Assembly: GCA_025458675.1 (NCBI GenBank)
Contig: JALORY010000002.1
Coordinates: 1 to 53,078 of the forward strand
DNA length: 53,078 nt
From: Gammaproteobacteria bacterium
GTDB lineage: Bacteria; Pseudomonadota; Gammaproteobacteria; Chromatiales; Chromatiaceae
Direction of reading: 5' to 3'
Position 1 is the stretch's first letter; each line of letters starts with the position of its first letter. A program made the translations under genes and the position numbers. The notes under the pieces are model-generated. The model was not told where the DNA came from, did no database searches, and saw only the letters and a list, made by a program, of their open reading frames with translations. Positions 37,750 to 47,236 of the stretch are shown piece by piece.

Positions 37750-38804
37750 GCGCCGACGACGGCTTCATAGAGCTTCGCCTCAACCGGCAGGACGAGCTCG
37801 CCGGCGAGAACTTCTGGCCGTCCTTCACCGACATCATGACCACGGTGGTCATGATCTTCCTGATGGTGATGGTGGTGCTCGTCATGTACAACATGGAGCT
37901 GGTGCGGGACCTGCAGTCCAGCATCGAGAAGGAGCGCATCGCCCAGGAGACCGCGCGCGCGACCGGCGAGGAGAAGGAGAGCATCGCGATGCGGCTGCAC
38001 GCCGCCGAGAACGAGCTCGCCCAGCTGTACGCCCGCCTGAAGCGCAGCGAAGAGGTGCGCAGCCAGCAGCTCGCCGCCATCGAGAAACAGTCCGCGACCC
38101 TGGACGAGCAGAGCAAGTCGCTGCAGCAGCAGGCGGCGCAGATCACCAGTCTGTCGAGCGAGCGCGACGGCCTGCAGCGGCGCAGCGCCCAGCTCGGCAC
38201 CGAGCTGCAGACGGCGACCTCCCAGCTCCAGGCGGTGACGGCGCAGCTGGCGGCCGGCAGACAGGCGACGACGCAGCTCGAGCAGTCGCTGGCGGCGGCT
38301 CAGAGCCGCCAGGACGGGTTGAGCACCGAGCTCGCGGCCGCCCGGACCACGATCGCCGACCAGCGCCGCGAGCTCGACCAGTCGCGCGACAGGCTGCAGA
38401 AGTCCGAGCGCAGCCTCGCGGCGGTGGAGAACGAGTTCAGCGAGCTCAGGATCAAGTACGACAAGCTGGTGCGCCCCGCCCGCTCGCCCGCCGGACGCCA
38501 CGCAGTGGAGGTCCGCTACGGCAAGTCGGGCGGCGGCTACACGATCCGGTTCCGCGAGGGCGACTCGGGCGAGTACGCGGACCTGTCGCGCGACAAGCTC
38601 GAGCAGCGGCTGGCGAAGCTCAAGGCGGAGCACCCGGAGGGCCTGTACGTCCGGGTCGTGATCCCGGACGGCAGCGGGCTGTCGTTCAGCGAGGCCTGGG
38701 AGTTCACGAACCAGATGCACCGCGGCTACGACTACTACTTCCAGGAGGGATCGGCCCCCGGCGCCACCGTGCCGGTACAGATCCCCTCCGGCGGGCAGCG
38801 CTGA
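37746..38804 (+). CDS. MotB/TolR-like single-TM protein with long coiled coil and non-OmpA C-terminal domain
   Basis: ENFWPSFTDIMTTVVMIFLMVMVVLVMYNM N-terminal TM with Asp; ~200-aa coiled coil; terminal alpha/beta segment; start overlaps the previous stop. Confidence 0.75.
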   Translation: MSADDGFIELRLNRQDELAGENFWPSFTDIMTTVVMIFLMVMVVLVMYNMELVRDLQSSIEKERIAQETARATGEEKESIAMRLHAAENELAQLYARLKRSEEVRSQQLAAIEKQSATLDEQSKSLQQQAAQITSLSSERDGLQRRSAQLGTELQTATSQLQAVTAQLAAGRQATTQLEQSLAAAQSRQDGLSTELAAARTTIADQRRELDQSRDRLQKSERSLAAVENEFSELRIKYDKLVRPARSPAGRHAVEVRYGKSGGGYTIRFREGDSGEYADLSRDKLEQRLAKLKAEHPEGLYVRVVIPDGSGLSFSEAWEFTNQMHRGYDYYFQEGSAPGATVPVQIPSGGQR

Positions 38805-38877
38805 GGGCGGGGCTTGCCCAGGGCCGCCCTCCTCGGGTATGAAGGCGGGCCCGTCTGCCTTGCGTCCCGGTGACTTG

Positions 38878-39654
38878 ATGACCCCGTCCCGCCATCGTCT
38901 GCGTGCCCTGCTCGGCGCTGCCCTCGGTCTCGCCCTTGCCGCACCCGTCGCCGCGGCCACGACGCCCAAGGCGCCGGCCGCGGACGCGAGCCCGACGAAG
39001 ACCACGCAGAAAGCGGCGCAGCAGCGCACGACGGGCAAGGCCACCGCGGGAGCGACCGCCAAGCCACCGCCGAAGGTGACGACGGCGAAGGCCCCGGCCA
39101 AGGGCGCCACCACGCCGGGCCCCGGGACGGCGGCGAAGCCCGCAGCCAGCAAGCGGACCGCCGCCGCCCGCAAGAAGGGACGCGCGGCGCCCGCGGGCGA
39201 CGAGATCGCAGGCGACGGGGTCCTCGAGACCGAGTGCTACCGCCTGACGCGCGGCAAAGGGCGCTGCGAGCCGCAGTGCCTGCCGTACACCCGCTGCCGC
39301 TCGGGCATCACGAGCTGCCGCATCGGCCACGAGAACGGGCCGGTGACCTGGTTCAACTGCGAGCAGGCCCGTGGCAACACGTCGCCGACGCCGGCGGATG
39401 GCCGGGTCCTGGTGCTGGGCCGCAACCCACACAACATGTCCACCGGTCACACGCTCTACGTCGAGCGGACCGAGCCGCGCGGCGATGGACGCTACGATCT
39501 CGTCCTGTCACACACCAACTACGACCGGCGCTGCAACCTCGAGACGAACATGCGCGCCGAGTACGACCCGATCGCCAAGACGATCGACGTCCGCTCCGGC
39601 AAATGGGAGCCGTGGGGCCGCGATCTCCGGGTCTCGGGCTTCATCCACAACTGA
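38878..39654 (+). CDS. Secreted protein with Lys/Ala/Pro/Thr-rich linker and Cys-rich C-terminal domain
   Basis: Signal peptide (LLGAALGLALAAPVAAA), low-complexity basic linker, then CYRL...CEPQCLPYTRC...SCRIG...NCEQ...RCNLE. Confidence 0.65.
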   Translation: MTPSRHRLRALLGAALGLALAAPVAAATTPKAPAADASPTKTTQKAAQQRTTGKATAGATAKPPPKVTTAKAPAKGATTPGPGTAAKPAASKRTAAARKKGRAAPAGDEIAGDGVLETECYRLTRGKGRCEPQCLPYTRCRSGITSCRIGHENGPVTWFNCEQARGNTSPTPADGRVLVLGRNPHNMSTGHTLYVERTEPRGDGRYDLVLSHTNYDRRCNLETNMRAEYDPIAKTIDVRSGKWEPWGRDLRVSGFIHN

Positions 39655-39708
39655 CCGGCCCGCCGGTCGTCACCGCGGTCCCGACCGCCTTCGCCTGGCG
39701 GGCGCGGG

Positions 39709-40137
39709 CTACTTCGCCTGCAGCCGGTAGACGTACTCGGCGAGGGCGAGGATCCGCGCCCGGACCATCACTTCGGGGTCGTAGGGATAGTCGTCAGCCC
39801 GCGGGGCGGCGCTCACCAGATAGTCGGCCCCCCAGATGGGCATCGCGCGCGGCCCGTGCGACTTCACCTCGGCACGACCGTCGATGACCTCGTAGACCCT
39901 CAGCACCGGAAAGACACCGCCGTTGTTCCTCGCGAGCACCGTGAGGTCCGGCACCTTCGCGGTGATCAGGTCGCGATAGGCGCCGTCTCCCTTCCCCGCC
40001 GGCCCGTGGCACGACGCGCAGTTCTCGTCGTACTCGCGCTTCCCGACGTCGTAGGCGCCCGCCGCGATCACAGACGCGACGGGCAATGCGAGCATGACCG
40101 CGCCGAGCAGCGCGGCGTGCGTGCGTGAGGCGTTCAT
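39709..40137 (-). CDS. Periplasmic mono-haem cytochrome c
   Basis: Signal peptide, CASCH motif, HGPRAMPIWG distal Met. Confidence 0.88.
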   Translation of the reverse strand: MNASRTHAALLGAVMLALPVASVIAAGAYDVGKREYDENCASCHGPAGKGDGAYRDLITAKVPDLTVLARNNGGVFPVLRVYEVIDGRAEVKSHGPRAMPIWGADYLVSAAPRADDYPYDPEVMVRARILALAEYVYRLQAK

Positions 40138-40191
40138 CCTGGTTCCCCCCGATCGACGCGCGGCACGCGCCGCGTGACCGTCGACCGAAGT

Positions 40192-40899
40192 CTAGTTCGG
40201 CGCGGGGGAATGTGGCGGTCGGGCCTTCGTCCACGCCACCTGGTCGCGCAGGTAGACGGGCAGCGCCGAGGCCGCCGGCACGGCACGGCCCGCGACGACC
40301 TCGGCAGCGGCGATGGCCGCGACGTCCTGCGCCCGGCAGTGGACCGCCGACCCGACGTGCCGCAGGCGATCGCCGAGCCGCGCCGCAAGCGCGTCCCCGC
40401 ACACGGCCCAGGCCGACCCGACGGCGTCCCAGCCGCCGCCGGGAGGGAGCGCAATCCCCGCCGCCGCGCACACCCGTTCCTCGCCCACGACGCGCATCAC
40501 GCCGGTGCCGTCGGCCTCGCAGGCCGCCCAGTAGATCTCGCCCATGCGCGCGTCCGCCGCGACGAGGACCCGGGGGTGGCCCGTCTCCCGCAAGTGCCCC
40601 TGCGCCAGCGCCGCCAGCGTCGACACGGCGACCACGGGCAGGTCGACCGCGTAGGCGGTGCCCTGCGCCACCCCGGTTGCGATGCGCACGCCGGTGAAGG
40701 AGCCGGGGCCGCGGGCGAAGGCGAGCGCGTCGAGGTCGCCGATCCGCAGGCCCGCCGCCGCGAGCAGGGCGTCCATCATGGGGAGGATGAGCTCGCTCTG
40801 GCGCTGCGGCTGGACCTCGAAACGCTCGTGCACCGCGCCACCGAGCAGCAGGGCCGCCGAGCACGCCTCGGCCGAGGTGTCGATGGCGAGCAGCTTCAT
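40192..40899 (-). CDS. tsaB: tRNA threonylcarbamoyladenosine biosynthesis protein TsaB
   Basis: MKLLAIDTSAEACSAAL; FARGPGSFTGVRIATGVAQG. Confidence 0.96.
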   Translation of the reverse strand: MKLLAIDTSAEACSAALLLGGAVHERFEVQPQRQSELILPMMDALLAAAGLRIGDLDALAFARGPGSFTGVRIATGVAQGTAYAVDLPVVAVSTLAALAQGHLRETGHPRVLVAADARMGEIYWAACEADGTGVMRVVGEERVCAAAGIALPPGGGWDAVGSAWAVCGDALAARLGDRLRHVGSAVHCRAQDVAAIAAAEVVAGRAVPAASALPVYLRDQVAWTKARPPHSPAPN

Positions 40900-42857
40900 G
40901 CGGAGGCCGTCCGGGTGGTGGCCTGGCCGCCCTGCCCCGCGGCGGCGGGGTCGGCGAAGAAACGGACGACGTCGTCGAGCTCCCGGGTGCGGCGGAACGG
41001 CGGGAGGCTGTCCACGAACACGCGCCCGTACGACTTGGACAGCAGGCGCCGGTCGCAGACGACCAGAACGCCGCGGTCGGTGACGTCGCGGATCAGCCTG
41101 CCCGCGCCCTGCTTGAGCGCGATCACGGCCTGCGGCAGCTGGTACTCGAAGAAGGGGTTGCCACCGCTGGCCCGCAGGGCGTCGATGCGCGCCTGAAGCA
41201 CCGGGTCGCCCGGCGAGGCGAAAGGCAGCTTGTCGATGATCACCACGGAGAGGGCCTCGCCCCGCACGTCGACTCCCTCCCAGAAACTCGCCGTCCCGAG
41301 CAGCACGGCATTGCCCGCCTCGCGGAAGCGGTCGAGCAATTCGGCCTTGGGCGCCGTGCCCTGGACCAGCAGGGGGTACGGGAGCTGCGCCGCCAGGAAC
41401 GCCGCGGCCTCGTTCAACGCCCGGTGGCTGGTGTAGAGGAGGAAGGCGCGGCCCCGGCTCGCCTGCAGCACGCGCACGCTGAGCTCGGCAACCGCCCGGT
41501 TGAAGCCCGGCTCGCTCGGGTCGGGCAGGCCCGTGGGCAGCAGCCACAGCGCCTGGGTGGCGTAGTCGAAGGGACTGTCCCAGCGCTCGGTGCGCGCCTC
41601 GTCGATGCCGAGTCGCTGCCGGAAGTGGCCGTAGTCGCCGCCGACCGCGAGCGTCGCCGACGTGAAGACCCAGGTCCCGCGCCGCCGGGAGAGCTGCGTG
41701 CGGAACGTCTCCGAGATGTCGAGCGGCGTGCGGTTCAGGCGGAAGCCCGTCTGGAACGTCTCGAGCCAGCGGATCTCGCCCGCCCCCTCCTCTGCCGCAC
41801 GGAAAACGGTGAGCTCGCGGCCGAGCGTCTGGGCCCGGGCGAGACAGTTGTCGAGGCCCTTGCCGCGCCCGCCGGCGGCGTCGAGCCGCGCCGCGAGCTC
41901 CGCCAGGGCCTCGCTCAGCCGCGAGGAGGCGGCGACGACGGCGGGGGCGGCAGCAACCTCGGCCCAGGCCGAGCGCCGCGCCTCGACCCCGAAGGCCAGG
42001 CGCAGGTCCCGCACCGCGCGACCGACCGGGTCTGCCGCGGCGGCGAGGTTGGTCGGGTCGCACGCCTCGCGCCGCGCCTCGACCTCGACATCACGCGCGA
42101 GGTCGAGCAGCTGCCGCGCGGTCACGCTGCGGCCGAAGAAGTCGCTCGCCGTGTCGGGCAGCTGGTGCGCCTCGTCGACGATGTAGCAGTCGGCGGTCGG
42201 CAGCAGCTCGCCGAACCCGTCGTCGCGCAGGGCGAAGTCGGCGCACAGCAGGTGGTGGTTGACGATGACGACGTCCGCGGCCTGCGCCTGACGGCGCGCC
42301 TCGACGAGGTGGCAGCGGTCGTGGCTCGGGCACTCCTGACCGAGGCAGTTGTCGGCGGTCGAGGTGACCAGCGGCCACACCGGGGCGTCCTCCGGGATGT
42401 CGACCAGCTCCGCGATGTCGCCGCGCTCGGTGCGGGCCGCCCAGCCACGCACCCGGGACAGCAGGTCGGCGAGCTCCCGCGAGCGGTGCCGCCCGTCCAT
42501 CCAGGCGCCCTCCAGCCGGTGCTGGCAGAGGTAGTTGGCTCGCCCCTTGAGGACGGCGACGGCGCTCGGGGTGCCGAGCACGTCGCGCACGCGCGGCACG
42601 TCGCGCTGGTAGAGCTGATCCTGCAGGTTGCGCGTGCCCGTGGAGACGACGACCTTGCGCCCGGACAGGAGCGCCGGAACGAGGTAGGCGAAGGTCTTGC
42701 CGGTGCCCGTGCCCGCCTCGCAGATCAGGATCCCGCCCTCCTCGAGCGCCTCGGCGACGGCCCGGGCCATCGCGTGCTGCGCGGGCCGATGCGCGAAGCC
42801 CTCTACCCGGCGCGCGAGCAGACCACCCGGGCCGAGATAATCGGCGATGGGCAGCAT
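40896..42857 (-). CDS. DinG/YoaA-type ATP-dependent helicase
   Basis: CEAGTGTGKTFAYLVPAL, Fe-S Cys cluster, IVDEAHQL, C-terminal QGAGRLIRDVTDRGVLVVCDRRL. Confidence 0.93.
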   Translation of the reverse strand: MLPIADYLGPGGLLARRVEGFAHRPAQHAMARAVAEALEEGGILICEAGTGTGKTFAYLVPALLSGRKVVVSTGTRNLQDQLYQRDVPRVRDVLGTPSAVAVLKGRANYLCQHRLEGAWMDGRHRSRELADLLSRVRGWAARTERGDIAELVDIPEDAPVWPLVTSTADNCLGQECPSHDRCHLVEARRQAQAADVVIVNHHLLCADFALRDDGFGELLPTADCYIVDEAHQLPDTASDFFGRSVTARQLLDLARDVEVEARREACDPTNLAAAADPVGRAVRDLRLAFGVEARRSAWAEVAAAPAVVAASSRLSEALAELAARLDAAGGRGKGLDNCLARAQTLGRELTVFRAAEEGAGEIRWLETFQTGFRLNRTPLDISETFRTQLSRRRGTWVFTSATLAVGGDYGHFRQRLGIDEARTERWDSPFDYATQALWLLPTGLPDPSEPGFNRAVAELSVRVLQASRGRAFLLYTSHRALNEAAAFLAAQLPYPLLVQGTAPKAELLDRFREAGNAVLLGTASFWEGVDVRGEALSVVIIDKLPFASPGDPVLQARIDALRASGGNPFFEYQLPQAVIALKQGAGRLIRDVTDRGVLVVCDRRLLSKSYGRVFVDSLPPFRRTRELDDVVRFFADPAAAGQGGQATTRTASA

Positions 42858-42859
42858 CG

Positions 42860-43360
42860 TCAACCCGCCTGGTCCGCCCAGACCTCCGCGTCCCGGCCGC
42901 CGACGCGGTCCCAGAGCAGGCGGCCGATGATCTTGAAGCGGGCCACGGAGAGCGCGCCCTTGCGCGCCTTGCGGCTCCCCGACTGCTCCGCATACTCCTC
43001 GAGGTCGGCGCGCTCCGCCTCGTAGATCTCGTAAGGCTCGTAGCTCTCGTCCATCAGCACGAGCAGGACGCTGTCCCACTCCTGCCCCATCTTGAGCTGG
43101 CCGACGCGCTGACCACCGCGCTCCTCGTCGAAGATCGTCCGCGCCTTGATCTGAATGCGCTTGCCGGCGCGCGCCGGGTCGACCGCGTCGTAGCCCGCCT
43201 CCTCGCCCGGCGGGCGCGGCACGAGGCCGAGCAGCCGCATCGCGTCGAACTCGGCGATCTCGGTGCTGATCCCTGGCAGCGGCTTGCCCATCGTGCGACG
43301 GTACTCGGCCGCGAGCTGGCGGGCCTGGGCGATCAGCTTCTCCTGGGCGTAGATGCTCAC
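42860..43360 (-). CDS. Conserved cytoplasmic protein of unknown function (putative DUF6998-like)
   Basis: GTG start; GKRIQIKARTIFDEERGGQRVGQLKMGQEWDSVLLVLMDESYEPYEIYEA. Confidence 0.55.
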   Translation of the reverse strand: MSIYAQEKLIAQARQLAAEYRRTMGKPLPGISTEIAEFDAMRLLGLVPRPPGEEAGYDAVDPARAGKRIQIKARTIFDEERGGQRVGQLKMGQEWDSVLLVLMDESYEPYEIYEAERADLEEYAEQSGSRKARKGALSVARFKIIGRLLWDRVGGRDAEVWADQAG

Positions 43361-43403
43361 CGGCCTCGGGCACTCTCGGCGGCGCGACCCGGCGCCGGCG
43401 GGC

Positions 43404-44030
43404 TCAACGGCCCGACCGTGCGATGAGGGCGTCGTTGTCGCGCTTGATGGTCTCGTCGCCTCCGGCGAAGGCGTTCGACTTGGCGGCGAGCTCTGCCGCC
43501 AGGCCGCCATTACCCTGCTTCGCGCGCACGTGCGCGAGGCGGTTCCAGACGTACGCGTTCTCGGGCTCGATGCGCAGCGCCCGCTCCAGGGTGGCCGCGG
43601 CACCCGTGAGGTCGCCGGAGGAGCGCTGGAGATCTGCCTGCTGCAGCAGGGTCTTGACCGCCTTGCTCGTGCCCGCCGGCGTTGCCAGAGCCACGGTCTC
43701 GGTCCCGCCGCGCGGCGGACTCGTCTTCGGGACTGCGGCGGTACCGGGGGCCGCAGCCGCCGGGGCCGCGGCGCCGGCGACCGTCTCGGGCGGGACGCGC
43801 TGGAACCCGATGGGCTGCGCGCCTTCCTGCTGGATCGGCTGCACCTTCGGCGGCTCGAGCGGCGTGACCGCAACGTCGCCGCCGGCGGTCTTCTGGGTGG
43901 TCGTCGCCGGCCCCGCAGCGGAGCCGCCGGGACCGATGATCGGTGCCGGCGGCCCCTGCCGCACGGCCGGTGAGCAGGCGGCCACCGCCAGGGCGAGGCC
44001 AAGCATCGCGAGCGGGAGATAGGTCTTCAT
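43404..44030 (-). CDS. TPR-containing lipoprotein
   Basis: Lipobox ALAVAAC|S; TPR-like GDLTGAAATLERALRIEPENAYVWNRLAHVRAKQGN. Confidence 0.75.
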   Translation of the reverse strand: MKTYLPLAMLGLALAVAACSPAVRQGPPAPIIGPGGSAAGPATTTQKTAGGDVAVTPLEPPKVQPIQQEGAQPIGFQRVPPETVAGAAAPAAAAPGTAAVPKTSPPRGGTETVALATPAGTSKAVKTLLQQADLQRSSGDLTGAAATLERALRIEPENAYVWNRLAHVRAKQGNGGLAAELAAKSNAFAGGDETIKRDNDALIARSGR

Positions 44031-46396
44031 CGCACCAGGCTCTTGAAGAATCGCGTGATGGGATCGTCCTGCTGGGACTGCGGCGATCGCGGGCCCGGCG
44101 TGGGATCGTCGGTGGCCGCCGCGACCGGCGCAGCACCGCAGCCCTGCGCGGGTCCCGGCACGTAGCCCTTGACGAAGGCCATGCGCTCCGAGTCGCCGCC
44201 GCAGCGCGCCCAGTCGATCGCGACGCTGTCCGGCGGCGCCAGCGCGAGGCGCGCCGGCTTCACTTCCTTCATCAGCTCGCCCCACACGCGAAGCGCGCCC
44301 GCGGCACCGCTGAGGCCGGTCGGCTTGTTGTCGTCCCGTCCCACCCAGGCGACGGCCACCATATCACCCGTAAACGCGGCAAACCAACTGTCGCGCAGGC
44401 CGTCGGTGGTGCCCGTCTTGCCGGCCACGCCGACGTCCGCCGGGACGAAGCCGGCGAGCGGCCGGCCGGTGCCGCTGCGCACGACCTCCTGCATCGCCGT
44501 GGCGAGCAGGTAGACCGGCCCGGCCTCCACGGCGCGCTGCACGGTGAGCGGGTAGCGCTGCAGCGGACGGGCATGCTCGTCGAGCACTTCGCGGATGGTC
44601 CGCAGTGGCGTGCGGAAGCCGCCCGCCGCGAGCGCCTGGTAGACCTGGGTCACCTCGACCGGGGAGAGCGACACCGACCCGAGCAGCATCGAGGGGACCA
44701 CGTCCATCGCCCGCTCGACGCCCAGGGCCCGCAGCGTCCGGGCGACGCGCTCGACCCCGACTTCCATGCCGAGGCGGACGGTGGCGAGGTTGTACGACTG
44801 CGCGAGGGCGGTCGTGAGCGACACCGTGCCGTGCGCGCGTTTGTCGTAGTTCTCCGGGGCCCAGACGTCTCCCGGCACCTTGATGCGCACCGGCTCGTCG
44901 TCGAGGGGCGTCAGCAGGCAGTAGCGCTCCGGCATGGCGAGCGCGGCGAGGTATACGGCAGGCTTCACCAGCGAGCCGATGGGCCGCACCGCGTCGAGCG
45001 CGCGGTTGAAACCGCGGTACTGCGCGTCGCGCCCCCCCACCACGGCGAGGACCTCCCCGCCCTGCGGGCTCGCGACGACCAGCGCGCCCTCGAGCGTGTC
45101 GGGCGGTAGCTTGCGCTCCTTCTCGATCTGCGCGAGCCGGTTCGCCACCGCCTGCTGCGCCCGGTCCTGCACCCAGGGGTCGAGCGTGGTGTAGATCCGC
45201 AGCCCGACCGAGGTGAGGTCCTCCTCGCGGTAGTCGCGGCGCAGTTGCCGCCGGACGAGGTCGACGAACGCCGGATAGGCAGCGGAGCTGCCCTTGCCGC
45301 GCGGCGCGACGCCGAGGTCGGCCGCCTTCGCCGCGGCGGCCTGCTGCTCGGTGATGAAGCCCTCCTCCTGCATCATGTCGAGCACGAGGTCCCGGCGCTT
45401 CTTCGCCCGCTCCGGGTGCCGACGGGGGTCGTACACCGACGGGCCGCGCACCATGCCGGCGAGCAGCGCGGCCTGCGGCAGGTCGACCTCGGCGAGCGGC
45501 CGGTTCAGAAAGTAGAAGGAGGCGAGCCCGAAGCCGTGGATGGCGCGCTCGCCGTCCTGTCCGAGGTAGATCTCGTTCGCGTACGCCTCGAGGATCTCGT
45601 CCTTCTCGTAACGCGCCTCGAGGATCACCGCCATGAGCGCCTCGTTCAGCTTGCGCGTCAGCGTCCGCTCCTCGGTGAGGAAGAAGTTCTTGACCAGCTG
45701 CTGCGTGAGCGTGCTGCCGCCCTGCACGACGCGACCGGCGCGCAGGTTGGCAAAGGAGGCGCGCACCAGGGCCTTGGGGTCGAGCCCGAAGTGCGAGTAG
45801 AAATCGCGGTCCTCCACTGCCATCAGCGCCTGGACGAGCGCCTTGGGCATCTCGTCGCGCCGCACCAGCACGCGGTCCTCGTGGTGCGACGGGTAGATGC
45901 TGCCGATGAGCGGCGCCTCGAGGCGGAAGATCGGCACCTCGGCGCCGGTTCGCCCGTCGGTGATCTGCTCGACGCCCCCGGGGCCGATGCGCACCTCGAC
46001 GAGCCGGCTCGGCTCGGCGGCGTCCCAGAACTGGAAGGGCCGCGTGCTGAACTGGTAGCGGTTGCCAGCCTGCGACCAGGTCGCAGGCTCGGCGGCCTTC
46101 GCGATCCTGCGGTAGCCGAGGCGTTCGAGCTCCGTCGCGAGCTGCTCGGGCCGCACCGGGGCGCCGGCCCAGAGCTCCATGGGACGGCCGTAGACCCGCG
46201 CCGGCACGGCCCAGCGCTTGCCCTCGAACTTCACCTTGACGATGTCCGCGAGGTGCATCGAGTAGAGCCAGAGCGCGCCGCCGCCGCCGAGGGCGACAAG
46301 CGCCGCGAGCAGGAGGAGCGGACGGCCCCAGCCGCCGCGCGCCCGCCGCGACTTGCGGGGGCTGCGCCTCGGGGAACTACGACGGCCGGCAGGCAT
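44027..46396 (-). CDS. mrcB: Penicillin-binding protein 1B (bifunctional transglycosylase/transpeptidase)
   Basis: EDRDFYSHFGLDPKALVRA, GGSTLTQQLVKNFFL, EIYLGQDG, GSLVKPAVYLAAL, KTGTTDGLRDSWFAAFTGD. Confidence 0.96.
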   Translation of the reverse strand: MPAGRRSSPRRSPRKSRRARGGWGRPLLLLAALVALGGGGALWLYSMHLADIVKVKFEGKRWAVPARVYGRPMELWAGAPVRPEQLATELERLGYRRIAKAAEPATWSQAGNRYQFSTRPFQFWDAAEPSRLVEVRIGPGGVEQITDGRTGAEVPIFRLEAPLIGSIYPSHHEDRVLVRRDEMPKALVQALMAVEDRDFYSHFGLDPKALVRASFANLRAGRVVQGGSTLTQQLVKNFFLTEERTLTRKLNEALMAVILEARYEKDEILEAYANEIYLGQDGERAIHGFGLASFYFLNRPLAEVDLPQAALLAGMVRGPSVYDPRRHPERAKKRRDLVLDMMQEEGFITEQQAAAAKAADLGVAPRGKGSSAAYPAFVDLVRRQLRRDYREEDLTSVGLRIYTTLDPWVQDRAQQAVANRLAQIEKERKLPPDTLEGALVVASPQGGEVLAVVGGRDAQYRGFNRALDAVRPIGSLVKPAVYLAALAMPERYCLLTPLDDEPVRIKVPGDVWAPENYDKRAHGTVSLTTALAQSYNLATVRLGMEVGVERVARTLRALGVERAMDVVPSMLLGSVSLSPVEVTQVYQALAAGGFRTPLRTIREVLDEHARPLQRYPLTVQRAVEAGPVYLLATAMQEVVRSGTGRPLAGFVPADVGVAGKTGTTDGLRDSWFAAFTGDMVAVAWVGRDDNKPTGLSGAAGALRVWGELMKEVKPARLALAPPDSVAIDWARCGGDSERMAFVKGYVPGPAQGCGAAPVAAATDDPTPGPRSPQSQQDDPITRFFKSLVR

Positions 46397-46459
46397 GGGA
46401 GAGAGGGGCGCGGGAGGCGGTGAGCTGAGCCGCCACGCTAGCACAGCGCGCAGGCGTCA

Positions 46460-47236
46460 TCACGACTTGAGGCCGATGCCGCGATCCAGGAGCCACAGGG
46501 CGAAGCCGCCGAGCGCGACGATGAACGCGACGATGAGGCCGAACGCGAGCCCGAGGTCGATGTCCGTCACGCCGAGCAGTCCGTAGCGGAAGGCATTGAT
46601 CATGTAGAGCACGGGGTTGGCGAACGACACGCGCTGCCAGACCTCGGGCAGCAGGCTCACCGAGTAGAACACGCCGCCCAGGTAGGTGAGCGGCGTGAGC
46701 ACGAAAGTCGGGATCACCGAGATGTCGTCGAAGCTGTTCGCGAACACGGCGTTCACGAAGCCGGCCGTCGCGAACAGCATCGAGGTGAGCAAGAACACCG
46801 CGACGGTCACGGCGTAACTGTGGACCGCGAAGTCGGTGAAGAACGACGCGACCACGGTCACCGCCGTCCCGACGACGAGGCCGCGCACGACGCCACCCGC
46901 CACGTAGCCGCCGAGGATGACGGCATTCGGCACCGGCGAGATCAGGAGCTCCTCGACGTGCCGCTGGAACTTGGCGTTGTAGAAGCTGGACACGACGTTC
47001 GCGTAGCTGTTCGAGATCACCGACATGAGGATCAGGCCCGGGACGATGAAGTCGATGTACGGGTGCCCGTCCATCTCGCCGAGCCGGCTGCCGATCAGGC
47101 GGCCGAAGATCACGAAGTAGAGGGCCGTCGTGACCATCGGCGGCAGCACGGTCTGGAGCCAGATGCGCGAGAAGCGCAGGATCTCCTTCGTGAGAATCGT
47201 GCGGAAGGCGTGGGCAGAAAGGCGCCAGCGGCTCAC
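46460..47236 (-). CDS. yadH: ABC-2 type transporter permease, YadH-like
   Basis: EILRFSRIWLQTVLPPMVTTALYFVIFGRLIGSRLGEM...FIVPGLILMSVISNSYANV; GTG start overlaps the ATPase stop. Confidence 0.9.
   Translation of the reverse strand: MSRWRLSAHAFRTILTKEILRFSRIWLQTVLPPMVTTALYFVIFGRLIGSRLGEMDGHPYIDFIVPGLILMSVISNSYANVVSSFYNAKFQRHVEELLISPVPNAVILGGYVAGGVVRGLVVGTAVTVVASFFTDFAVHSYAVTVAVFLLTSMLFATAGFVNAVFANSFDDISVIPTFVLTPLTYLGGVFYSVSLLPEVWQRVSFANPVLYMINAFRYGLLGVTDIDLGLAFGLIVAFIVALGGFALWLLDRGIGLKS

Noticed and set aside
36820-38804. Zorya anti-phage system
   Set aside because: ZorAB-like channel features are present but no ZorC, ZorD or ZorE neighbour; flanked by DUF455 and housekeeping genes.
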